Below are positions 24,075-33,745 of a stretch of 64,000 nucleotides of DNA, piece after piece. Every line of letters begins with the position of its first letter. Within the stretch, counting starts at the first letter, position 1. A model generated the notes under the pieces. That model did no database searches, had not been told where the DNA came from, and was given only the letters and a program-made list of their open reading frames with translations. The position numbers and the translations under genes were made by a program. The stretch spans positions 159,704,501-159,768,500 of the forward strand of contig JASDFA010000003.1 of assembly GCA_035772735.1 (NCBI GenBank), read 5' to 3'. This DNA is from Datura wrightii. Its lineage: Eukaryota > Streptophyta > Magnoliopsida > Solanales > Solanaceae.

Positions 24075-24328
24075 AAAAGGCTAAAATATGCTACTGAACT
24101 TTTAGAAATGGCTCACATATTCAACTCGTAAAAGGGGTTGGGCTGGTAAATAATGAAGGGTTTAGATAATATCATGTGGCAAAATCTGGTAGTAGTAGTG
24201 CTCCATTAATAACTAGTGACACTAATGAATCAAATGTGTCACAGAGATGGCATAAATAAGCCTAACTATTAATGGGTGGCATAACTAATCCATTTCTGAA
24301 AGTTCGATGGTATATTTGAGCTTTGTTC
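24075..24328. mobile_element. MITE, right member of an inverted pair
   Basis: Same element as 23160-23418 in opposite orientation, with terminal inverted repeats GGCTAAAATATGCTACTGAA and TTCGATGGTATATTTGAGC. About 650 bp separate the two copies. Non-coding. Confidence 0.75.
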
Positions 24329-25123
24329 CTTAATTAAATTCATATTTATTGAGCTTAAATAATTAATTCAATCATACTAGTCCATATTTATTTGGATTAA
24401 TATTTCTTGACTTTGATGTAATCCAAATTATTTTACGAATTTAAATTCAATAAAATTTGAATGATTACAATACTAAAAAAAAAATTTATTCTCTTTTATA
24501 TATTCATTTTAACAATTCAAGAAAACTTTTTTTTTTTTTACAAAATTACCCATATAATTAAGTAACTATATAAAATACTAATAGTCAAATTAAAATCCCA
24601 AAGAATAATTATTGAGGATAATTTAGTGAAATAAAGCCTTAATAGCATATTGTATGTATCTCTCTTTCGTTCAGTGTTTATTATATTCCTGTAACTTTTG
24701 GAAAAAAACTAATTTGTTTTTAACCACGCCTAAAGAATTCGTTAACTAGGTTAGCACAAGATATAATGCATATAACATTATAATTATTTTATTTATATAG
24801 TTTTGAAAAAGTCACATTAAACTTTGTAAAGATAGTCTAAAGAATCCTTAAGTAGGTTAGCGCAAGATATAATGCATACACCATAATATATCAAATCTTA
24901 TATGCCTATCGGTACTACAAAAATTAAATAAAGAAAAAGAATAATGTAGCGAGAAAAAAAATACCTTCTTTGGGAAAGAATCAAAGATCTACATTATTCT
25001 TTTTGTTACATTAGTCACTTGTTTGATAAAGATGATTTTTTCAGGAGTAATAAAATGCAATTTATTTCATGTTTTGATGATAGTAAAATTAATGTTCATA
25101 ATTTTGTTATTTTTGAATTAAGT
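24329..25123. other. Non-genic stretch between MITE and MLP copy 2
   Basis: AT-rich, no coding signal, apart from the internal duplication at 24721. The last 100 bases correspond in position to the MLP intron, but exon 1 of copy 2 is not found. Confidence 0.5.
24721..24890 (+). repeat. Tandem duplication, about 112 bp period
   Basis: CTAAAGAATTCGTTAACTAG followed by GTTAGCACAAGATATAATGC (24730-24770) recurs as CTAAAGAATCCTTAAGTAG and GTTAGCGCAAGATATAATGC (24837-24876). Function unknown. Confidence 0.7.
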
Positions 25124-25349
25124 TATTGAATCCATCGGTCCTCAGAAGAAATTAATCACTTGAAAAATAATTGAAGGAAGTGTGTTAGAGTTGTATAATT
25201 CCTTCACAATTATCTCATCTAGTGAACACGAGTGGACTATATTGACTTTCGTGTTTGAGAAGAAAAATGAAGATACACCAGAGCCCCTTACTCTATTGGG
25301 GTTTCTGTTTTGATGTCATCAAAGAGATAGATGGTCATGTCAACAAATA
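25124..25349 (+). pseudogene. MLP-like pseudogene fragment, copy 2 (exon 2 only)
   Basis: Encodes the second half of an MLP/Bet v 1-type protein: VIESIGPQKKLIT, then EGSVLELYNSF, SSEHEWT, FVFEKKNEDTPEPLTLLGF. Lesions: the first codons of exon 2 and the acceptor are missing. A Trp codon reads TGA after KKLIT. A one-base frameshift follows LLGFLF; in the next frame the C-terminus ends NK-stop (about 25347). Exon 1 is not found upstream. It is the most reduced of the three MLP copies; its downstream flank matches the other two. Confidence 0.82.
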
Positions 25350-26005
25350 AAAAATCTATGTTATTCAATGGTTATATACAAATAAATAAATAAATATATA
25401 ATGGACCAGGTGTGTGTTTGTGCTTGTGTAATAAATGATAATATTGACTAGTGTTAACCAGCGTATAAAATAAATAATGTTATGTTTGAATAATATACTT
25501 ATTATATAGCCGATTTCCTTCTATGGATCGATGCATTTTCATTATTTAGTACATGTAAGATATAATAAATTTTGCAAATCTGAAATTCTACCTATAACAA
25601 CTATACCAGATATATTTATTAGTATGCTATTCTCCTTCTATTTCAACACCTTTTTTCTTTTGGTTTCTCAATGGAAATAAAGTGGTTCCTTATGAAGTAT
25701 TGATTTAGAATGTATTCTGTATCGAAGAAAAATTTATAGAAAATATTATCTAAAATTTTCGTATTTGATTGATCAAAATATTTTAGAAAAATCGTTTTTC
25801 AGTTCGCGCCAAAATCTCATGTTTTTTAGGTCATAAATATACATGTTATTAACAATCTATTATGTGCGTATTATGGGAATGGCCTAGAGGTTATTGCTTA
25901 TTCCATGCTTCGATATTTACTGACTGTATCTAGGATATATAGCTCAAATTAACTCTATAAATAATCATATTTGCATCATAAACAAAGGAATTTAATTTGG
26001 AGAAG
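25350..26005 (+). other. Downstream flank of MLP copy 2
   Basis: Matches the copy 1 flank (2312-2613 continued at 10430-10990) without the LINE, and gives the pre-insertion reference for that locus. The LINE target in copy 1 (TTTCTCTAGGTAAT) corresponds to TTTCTCAATGGAAAT here (25670). Confidence 0.7.
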
Positions 26006-26855
26006 AGCTTATCAAACACTCTAAACATATATGGACCACAAATTACACATATTTCCTGGTTTGGTTAGAAGAAGAGAGAAGAAAGGAATCAGGATTTAAA
26101 TAAGTGAGATTTGGTAGGGAAATATTTTTAGAAAACATTTTTTTGAAATGTATTTATTGACCAATTAAAATCTGAAAAACAAATAAATAACTTTTATTTA
26201 TTGTCTTTGAATAATTATGTGAAAAAATATATTCGAAACATAATTTTATCGGATGAGCCAAACTCCGAATGGTCTAAGTACCACCAAAATATCCAGTAAG
26301 TCTCGTTAACTACCTCCTAATTAAATGAAGGAATAATACTAGTCGGATGTAAATAAATATTATGAAATGTAGTAAAGTAGATTTAAGCAATTCATTTAAT
26401 TAAAACTGAAATTTATTAAGATGAAATTGAATCACGAAATTTGAGATATGGACTGCACTGAATGTAGCTAAAAATATTTATTCGAAAAAGATTTTACAAA
26501 CAATGGCACCCCTAAGTGTGAGGTAATTGTCCTACCCTAGCCTTGGCGATGCTCATACTGATTAACTGTGGGGTAGTTGTCCCATCCTATTCCTGGTGAC
26601 ACTCACACTCGAGGAGGTTGCCTACTTCTTCCATGTCGAATAAAAGTGTTGGCATTTACAAGTGTACGATATCTAGTCTTTGCCTCTGGAACACTCACAC
26701 TAGGGAGATTGACTGCTTCTCCCATGCATGTTGTATATGGTCCATTCACTAATTATAAGTTGAGTCCATGCAATACATTAACTGCATACACAACAAGTAC
26801 TGTAATTTAATCACCTTTTCAAATTATGATCTAACTAGTTAAATGTCTCACTCTC
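26006..26855. other. Unassigned non-genic stretch
   Basis: No credible coding. 26510-26730 contains repeated phrases of the form TGGCGATGCTCATACT / TGGTGACACTCACACT / CTGGAACACTCACACTAGGG with GTAATTGTCCTACCC-like neighbours. A related phrase is at 51612-51650 (GTGAGCGTCACCAAGGCC). Probably retrotransposon-derived non-coding sequence, not classified. Confidence 0.4.
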
Positions 26856-28190
26856 CTACTCTTCTTCTTCATTCTCTATATCATGCAGTAATTGTTCGGG
26901 TGTGGGCTCATCATCATACAACGGCTCCTCAAAGACTGGCCCCATCCTGCACATATACTGGACATGAGTGTTGAATGAGTATTGCTTACTCAAGCCAGCA
27001 CGCTCCTTAGGGGTGGCAGAACGGACTCCAATTCTAAGCTGGAGGTCCATAATCCCATAAATATGGGTCATATAGCTCTCATCACGGACATGCCTCTCGA
27101 CCACCATTAAGGTCGAGCCACCCACAACATCAAGCTCTTTTACCTTGTTAAGGTGGGTTAAAGTCCCACATTGGTTGGGGAATGGACCGATGGTTTGTTT
27201 ATATGGACTCGGGCAATCCTCCCCTCATGAGCTAGCTTTTGAGGTTGAGTTAGGCCCAGGTGTCGTATCTTTACATGGTATCAAAGCCAGGTCCATTCTC
27301 GTTTGGCTTCCCAGTCCACACGCCAGTCGGGCCTGGGTGTGAAGGGGAGTGTTAGAGTGGGTTAAAGTCCCACATTGGTTGGGGAATGGACTGGTAGTTT
27401 GTTTATATGAACTTGGGCAATCCTCCCCTCTTGAGCTAGCTTTTGAGGTTGAGTTGGGCCCAGGTGTCATATCTTTACATGGTATCAGAGCCAGGTCCAT
27501 TCCCATTTGGGCTCCCAGTCCACGCGTCAGTCGGGCCTGGGTGTGAAGGGGGGTGTTAAGGTGGGTTAAAGTCCCACATTGGTTGGGGAATGGACCGATG
27601 GTTTGTTTATATGGACTTGGGCAATCCTCCCCTCATGAGCTAGCTTTTGAGGTTGAGTTAGGCCCAGGTGTCATATCTTTACATACCTTAGTCACATCTG
27701 CACATTTGGTAATGGTGGGCAATGTCTGATCATGGGACTCCTCCTTTACATCCTCACAACATAACAATTGGGTGAGCATATTCTCAAAGATCATTCGCCT
27801 AGATTTGTTTTTGCGAGCCTCCTTCATCAAGGAGTTAATCAGATCGCCCACATTGACAGGCTCTCCTATCATCAGCTGTACAACACACACACCCTGTCAC
27901 TAGTCACATAAGTGAGGTGATGTCCGGACATCAATTTAAGGCTCAAAATTTTCAGCCACACCTAGCATCCCTCTGAAAGAAGACAAACGATAATGTGCCA
28001 TGGGTTCCTTCACTTTTGTTCCTAGCCCACATGGCCATGGAAGTAGACCCACAAGGAAAATGTCAAATTTTTTGATAGGGTAGCGTAGTCATGATGGCTA
28101 CCAGAGGATCTATGGACATGTTGGGAGCCTGCAAAAACTTGCATAAAGCACTGCCGGAGAACTACCCCCTCACAGGCACCTCATCCGAAT
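26856..28190 (-). pseudogene. Athila-type env-position ORF remnant (putative plant transposon protein family), split by a TRIM
   Basis: The minus-strand coding pieces 27890-27689 (VQLMIGEPVNVGDLINSLMK) and 27140-26856 (IYGIMDLQLRIGVRSATPKE, ending in an acidic ENEEEE) join in frame when the TRIM between them and one duplication copy are ignored. They resemble the C-terminal half of the protein family annotated as putative plant transposon protein, found 3' of pol in Athila-lineage gypsy elements. More upstream coding (to about 28190) is too decayed to follow. Function of the family is unknown; an envelope-like role is a hypothesis from position. Confidence 0.65.
27146..27683 (+). mobile_element. 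TRIM with three LTRs (LTR-int-LTR-int-LTR)
   Basis: Three direct repeats of exactly 130 bp (27146-27275, 27350-27479, 27554-27683), each beginning TGTTA and ending TTTACA. The two internal segments (74 bp each) begin with a methionine-tRNA-type primer-binding site: TGGTATCAAAGC at 27276 and TGGTATCAGAGC at 27480. They end with a polypurine tract GAAGGGG(A/G)G. The array is bounded by a perfect 5-bp target duplication TACCT (27141-27145 and 27684-27688). No coding capacity. The simple TRIM form has two LTRs; the third indicates LTR recombination between copies. Confidence 0.9.
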
Positions 28191-28539
28191 TAATTAAGTC
28201 TAAAGAACTCTCAGACAAGATTGATGTTAGCATCACTATATATTTTTCTCAAACACAAACTTGAGACCCAAGTTTTCAATAGTTTGCCAAATGCGGAGAA
28301 AACTTCCTTCATCGACTCCTCATCCAATCCTACTTCATCATCATATCTCTATCTTGAAGTTGTTGAACAACTTCTTTCCATAGTCCTTCACCCATTTCAG
28401 TCCATACCGCCTAGGTATATGCGCCTACTCGACTAGCTGGGACGAAGCTTGGATGTTAGAGCCTTCGCCCCCTCTATGTCTCTAGGGCCTGGATGCTATT
28501 GTTGAACTTACTGAGGAGCGCATATAACTGATACAAAAA

Positions 28540-31404
28540 TAAGATGCTAACAAAGGTGAAAGAACCTACAATTTCACTATTGAGATTACTATTGGCAAGC
28601 GAGCTATTGCTAGAGCTTTATATGATCTCGATGCAAGTATAAATCTCATGTCGTCCTTATGTTTTCTGAAAGTTGGGGTTGGAAGACCCATCCCATCACA
28701 GTTGTTCTACAATTTGTTGACCAATCACTTGCAAGTCTCAAGAGAATTATAGAAAATGTGTTGGTCCAAGTGGGGTCTTTGATTTTCCCTATATATTTTA
28801 TCATACTTGATTTCGAGTCAGATCCGAAAGTTTCATTTATTTTGGGACGTCTGTTATATAGTGGAAACAGATTCCAGTGACCACAGCTATGGAGGAGTAT
28901 TAAAATATAAATACAAAAATGAAAAAATAGAACACCATTGTAGATACTACTCAGGATCATATACTGAACCACAAATAAAATGGGAGATAAATAGAAAAGA
29001 ACTATTTGCATTATATAAATATTTATTAGCATTTGAACCATATATTGTTTATAACAAATTTATTGTTAGGACAGATAATACACAAGTTAAATGGTGGATA
29101 ACTAAAAAGGTACAAGATTCAGTCACAGCAAGCTCTCAGGTTGCCAGAATTCTATAAGAAGATTTCCATAATTATTACAGTGGACTGCGACTCAGAACTA
29201 TCTTGTCTTCTCATGATCCACTTGAAATGGCTCTAGTTTGTGAAGATGTCTCTAGCGATGTTCAAGTAAATAAATGGGTAGAAATTTTAGATATGGATGC
29301 CATCCATACTTGGTATAAGGAGTTTGAGCCGCTTGATAGACAATTGGGGCTGCCCCACACATTGTCTATTGTTGAAGCTTCTACCTAAGCATCTTATATA
29401 TGCTTACCGGGTGAAAATGAAACTTTACCGGTAATTCTATTCGCAAAGCTCACCAATAATGAGAGGAAAAGGTCATTAAAGGTGTTGAGACATTGGAATA
29501 GAGCTATTGGGTGGAAGTTGACAGATATTCAGGATATTAGCCTAACTTTTTGCATGCACAAAATATTTATGGAGAAAGGTCACATGCCAAACATTGAGCA
29601 TCAGAGACGATTAAATCCTGTGATGAAGGAAGTTGTGAAGAAAGAAGTCATTAAGTGGCCTGGCGAGTTTTATTTACCCCATTTTTGACAGTAAATGGGT
29701 AATCCCGATAAAGTGTGACCTTAAATAGGGAGTATGACAATGATTACTAACAAAAATAAGAACTCATTTTGACCGGAATAGTAACAGGATGGCGCATATA
29801 CATGGACTGCAAAAAGTTGAATAGCTTTACAAAGAAAGACCACTATCCTATTTCATTCATTGATCAGATGCTTGATAGTTTAGCCAGTCATAAGTAATAC
29901 TAGTTTCTTGATAGTATTTCGGCTTCAACCAAATAGTTATTTCTCTAGAAGACCACGAGAAGAATACTATCACATGCCCTTGTAGTACATGCGCTTTCAA
30001 GTGAATACCTTTAAGATTATGTAATGCACCTACAACCTTTCATAGGCGCATGATGGCTATATTCTCTGGTATGACAAATGACTTCATGGAGATGTTTATA
30101 GATGATTTCTCTATATTTGAAAAGTCGATTGATGAATGCCTAGATCATTTAGATAGAGTTTTCGAGAGATGCAAAGAAATAAATTTGGTGATGATCTGGG
30201 TAAAGTACCACTTTATGGTCCAAGAGCGTATTGCACTTGTACATAAGGTGTCAAAGTTGGGATTAGAGGTTGTCAAAGCAAATAAGGAGACAATTGAAAA
30301 GTTGGGACATACAGGTTTCTACAGACGGTTCATTAAGGACTTCTTAAAAGTATCCAAGCCAATGTGTCACTTACTAGAGAAAGATTTGAAATTTGTGTTC
30401 GATAAGTCATGTGTACATTTGTTTGAGGAACTGAAGAGAAAGTTGTTAACAACATTGATTATTATGGCGCTAGATTGAAATGCACCTTTTAAACTCATGT
30501 GTGATGAAAGCGACATTTTTGTAGGGGTCGTTCTAGTTAAAGGAGGAACAAAGTTTTTCACTTCATATATTATGACAGTAAGACTCTTGATCCTGCTTAG
30601 ATGAATTATACAGTGGTCGAAAAAGAGCTTCTAACGGTTGTGTATGCATTTGAAATTTTTTATTCTTACTTGGTGGGCACTCATGTGATTATGTACACAA
30701 ATTATGCTATGATTCAGTATTTTTTTAATAAGAAGAAAGTTAAGCCGGGCTGATTATATGAATATTATTGCTGCAAGAATTTGATTTGAAAATCAGAGAA
30801 AGAAAAAAAGTACTGAGAACTAAGTAGAATATCACTTGTCCAAAATTGAGAATAGGAACATGTATTGAAGATGGTCAAAATTGTGAAGTATTTCTTGATG
30901 ATCAACTTTTTGCTCTCCAGCAAGCAGAGGTATCTTGGTATGCCAACATTATTAATTTGATATAAAGTTAAGTCTATCCGTCTTACTCAAACTCACATCA
31001 GAGAAAGAAGTTTTATCATGATTTGCATTTCCATGTGTGGGACGAACCATACTTATTCAAGCAGCCCGAAACAACTTATGAGGAGATGCATCCCATAAAA
31101 TGAGGTAAATGGAGTTCTTGAAAATTGACATGCATTCCCATATGGAGGATGTCATAGTGGGTACCATATAATAGAAAAGATATTGTAATCTGGCTTTTAT
31201 TACCACTCATTGTTCAAAGATACTTATGAATTTGTAAGGCATTGTGATAGATGCCGGAGGAAGGAAAACATTTCAAGGAAGCATGTGATGCTTTTGAATA
31301 ATATTTTAGAAGTAAAAATCATCGATGTGATGGGTATTGAATTAATGCATTCATTCCCACCATATATTGGCAATACATTAGATGTTACAGAATACAGACT
31401 ATAG
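28540..31404 (+). pseudogene. Athila 2 pol pseudogene (PR-RT-RH-INT)
   Basis: Protease region: ALYDLDASINLM (about 28615; the DSGAS-type catalytic core reads LDAS) and VSFILGRLLYSG (28830-28863). Linker: LRTILSSHDPLEMALVCEDV (29192 on). RT: HQRRLNPVMKEVVKKEVIKW (29600) and MFIDDFS (30092), the latter being the [F/Y]xDD box with both Asp. RT thumb: GFYRRFIKDF (30315). RNase H: LMCDESD and VVEKELLTVVYAF about 30490-30660. Integrase zinc finger: RHCDRCRRKENISRKHVM (31240). Dense stops and frameshifts throughout. Confidence 0.78.
28861..29127 (+). pseudogene. Endogenous pararetrovirus (Caulimoviridae-like) RNase H fragment
   Basis: About 89 uninterrupted codons encode an RNase H domain of the type found at the end of caulimovirid polymerases, most like the solendovirus/EPRV sequences of Solanaceae rather than the gypsy RNase H. 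Motifs in order are ETDSS (first catalytic Asp), a CRYYSG segment, NRKEL (catalytic Glu) and RTDNT (Asp). All three catalytic acids are present. Both neighbours are Athila sequence (protease left, linker right), so a short piece of viral DNA or cDNA was joined into the element. No other part of a viral genome was found. The fragment encodes one isolated domain and cannot give a virus. Junctions are accurate to about 10-15 bases. Confidence 0.75.
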
Positions 31405-31524
31405 GTTTGTTATGCCTTCAATTTATGCAGACTAGTGATACTATAACTTATTGTGCTATTCTTTAGTTTCTCGAGTTATAGTTTCATCAATTAATTGCTC
31501 TAAATGGTTATAGGATGCACAGAA

Positions 31525-32055
31525 TGAAGCGACAAGACTCCAGTTGGAAGACTACTTATGGTACTGGAGAAAAAAGCTATTTATGCAAAGAGTTGCTATT
31601 CTTAAACGAACAAGTCATCATGCCTATGAAGATTAAGAAGATCCTTATTTCATTATGGTTATTCTATAACAGTTAGCTTAGCTATGAATAATGGAGAGTA
31701 GATCATTTAGAACTAGATTATTTTGATATGTTGAATTCTTATGAATCGAGCAAACTCTCGAGAGAGTTTGAGGTTAAGGACATAGTTTCTAAAATAATTT
31801 TTACGGGATTTCATGCTTGAGGAAGCATTTCTCTTGAGGGTCATCATAGTGATAGATTACGTGTTTGAGGAATTTCTCTTGTATGTATCTTTATAGTATA
31901 GGTGCTTGTTTTTGGATTCATAATTGAATGTTTTGGTTATCATATAGTCATTATTATCCACCAGTCCTTTACTTGTGTCTTACTTTTTATCTTTTTATCT
32001 TTATTGTTGTTCTTAGTTTAGAATTTCTATTTTTCCATGTTTTGATAATGTATTA
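31525..32055 (+). repeat. Left LTR of the RT-less element
   Basis: Matches 35446-35977 along its whole length; shared blocks include TTGGAAGACTACTTATG, AATGGAGAGTAGATCATTTA, GAGAGAGTTTGAGG and CTTTATAGTATAGGT. The two copies differ by many substitutions and small indels, so the insertion is old. Confidence 0.8.
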
Positions 32056-32642
32056 TTTGATATCCGAGCATGGTTAGATCTATTCCCTCAAATTTTGTCT
32101 TGGTTTGATAATAAAAATCCAAAAAATAAAACTACTTGTTCTTGTGTTTATTTGTTGATTTTGACTCTAGATTCATCCTCTCTAATGTTGTTTGAGTCTA
32201 ATTTCAAGAATTCAAGTCGTTTGGAGTTGAAAACAAGAATCCACCATTGATGAGCTTGAAGGTTTGATGAACTTGAAGATGGGTCTTGGTGATTGAGATC
32301 AAATTCGAGCGTATAAAGTGTTGGGGTTTGTTCTCTAGCTTGAGGGAGCATACTCCTAAAATTTGAGGCGATTTCAAGAAGATTTGAGGATTGTTGGAAT
32401 TTTGAATGTTCAAGTGCTCTTGAGTATATTCATGTGTTCTCAATGAAGAAGGAGCAAAAAGAGTATTTGATCCAAAATACTAATAGAAAAATAGCCAAAA
32501 AGTGTTTTTGACCCCAAAAAGGGGTAAATATTGAGTGAAGTGGGCCCAAGGGTATCTAAAATTTAGCATTTTAGCAATTTCGTGCTCTAGTTCATTCCCA
32601 CGAATTTTATCGTATGCACAGACAATAAGCTTTATTTGAAGA

Positions 32643-32835
32643 CCATCCCTAGTTCATTTCAACGAATTGGGTTTGTACCCACGAACTTTCATGGCCAACC
32701 CAATTTGTTCTAATGAACAGGGTTCATACCCAAAAACTCCAGAACCATCCATAGTTCATTCCAACAAACTGGGTTCATTCCCTCGAACTCCTGAAATAGC
32801 CATAGCTCATTCAGACGAACTAAGTTCGTTTCTGC
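32643..32835 (+). repeat. Minisatellite of about 51 bp, four units
   Basis: Units begin at 32643, 32695, 32745 and about 32796, each with AGTTCATTCCAACGAA-like and GGGTTC..CC(C)ACGAACT-like halves, so every unit carries inverted GTTCGT/ACGAAC words. A partial unit lies at about 32590. In one frame it encodes a repeating HSNELGSFPRTPE-like phrase, but a protein product is doubtful. Confidence 0.75.
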
Positions 32836-33439
32836 AATGTTCTCAACCCTTGAATGATTTCAATAAATTCAAATACAATTTTCTTGGTATAAATCTTGGT
32901 CAATTAGTTTTTATCTATCTAATTCTATATTTTTGACTTCATAACTTGATTTTAATTAGTAGTTTACTTAACTAAATATTATCAAGTTCTTTGTGTCCGA
33001 TTCTCTTTTCACCCCAATTCCCAATTCTTTCTTGTGCTTTTCTCACATTTCTTTAATGCTAATTTCTTGGCTCAAGTTTGTTAGTTTAAGAGTCATCCGT
33101 TATTCTTGAAATCAAAATCCATTCTACCCTTTCTCTTGATAAGAGATTGATCAATTAAATAGCAACGGTGGCCAAATTCTAGAGAGGTAAAGGCAAGAGA
33201 AGTGAGATTATTTGAGTGATGCTAGCCAAACACAACAAAGTAAAAGTATAAGTGATAGTGAGGAGATTTTATTAATAATCTTATTTGCTCATTTTGTTTG
33301 TACAGGGAGTTATAAGAAAACCCAATGTTTCAAGGAAGGACTTACTTGAAACAAAAGAGAATGTTAATAGTTGTATGAAATTCTCTCTTATCTTTGATGA
33401 CTATTACTATGCAAACTCCATCACTCCCGATGTGGTTGT

Positions 33440-33745
33440 ATGATTGGGGATATTAACAAGAAGGATATTGGGTTAGTGAGCATGCGAAGGTGTCCTTGTC
33501 AATTGGTGGATACCAAGAGGAGGTTTAGTATGATGTGCTTCCCATAGATACTTGCAGCTTATTTTTGGGACATACTTGGTTCAAGAGGTTTGGTATGATA
33601 TACTTCCTATGGATGCTTGCAGCATATGTTTGGGACATACTTGGTTCCAAAAACATGGGATTCCATATAAACAAGAGTGGTAAAATTGTGTAATATATGA
33701 GAGAGGGAAACTTTTTTCCATCCACTTCTCATAATCCTCATCAAA
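33440..33745 (+). pseudogene. Gypsy protease relic
   Basis: Short segments VSLSIGGYQEEV, YDVLPIDTCSLFLGHTWF and the IPYKQEW and YERGKLFSIH stretches follow the pattern of the gypsy aspartic protease C-terminus (family form: CDVxPMxxxHLLLGRPWQ). An internal 65-bp duplication (33520-33649) destroys the frame. It lies inside the RT-less LTR element and is the only enzyme trace there. Confidence 0.6.
33520..33649 (+). repeat. 65-bp tandem duplication inside the protease relic
   Basis: Units 33520-33584 and 33585-33649, both running from GAGGTTT(A/G)GTATGAT to CATACTTGGTTC(A/C)A. The length is not a multiple of three, so it shifts the frame. Confidence 0.85.

Larger units (their letters stand above)
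28440..31524 (+). mobile_element. Degenerate Athila-lineage gypsy fragment (Athila 2)
   Basis: Plus-strand pol remnant: protease, linker, RT, RNase H and the start of integrase, in the Ty3/gypsy order. No LTR or primer site is seen upstream, and the neighbouring Athila ORF remnant at 26856-28190 is in the opposite orientation. The right end is at the LTR element beginning at about 31525. A pararetrovirus fragment sits between protease and linker. Confidence 0.75.

Noticed and set aside
27225..27506. Repetitive 93-codon open frame on the minus strand over the TRIM
   Set aside because: Its repeats simply reflect the repeated LTR and internal segments; no coding role.
27146..27683. Cassandra-type TRIM carrying a 5S rRNA-like sequence
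   Set aside because: LTR length and ends were considered, but I see no 5S-like promoter boxes in the 130-bp LTRs.
28221..28436. Short plus-strand open frame with a run of Ser/Thr and Tyr codons
   Set aside because: No similarity I can name and it lies in the gap between two Athila fragments.
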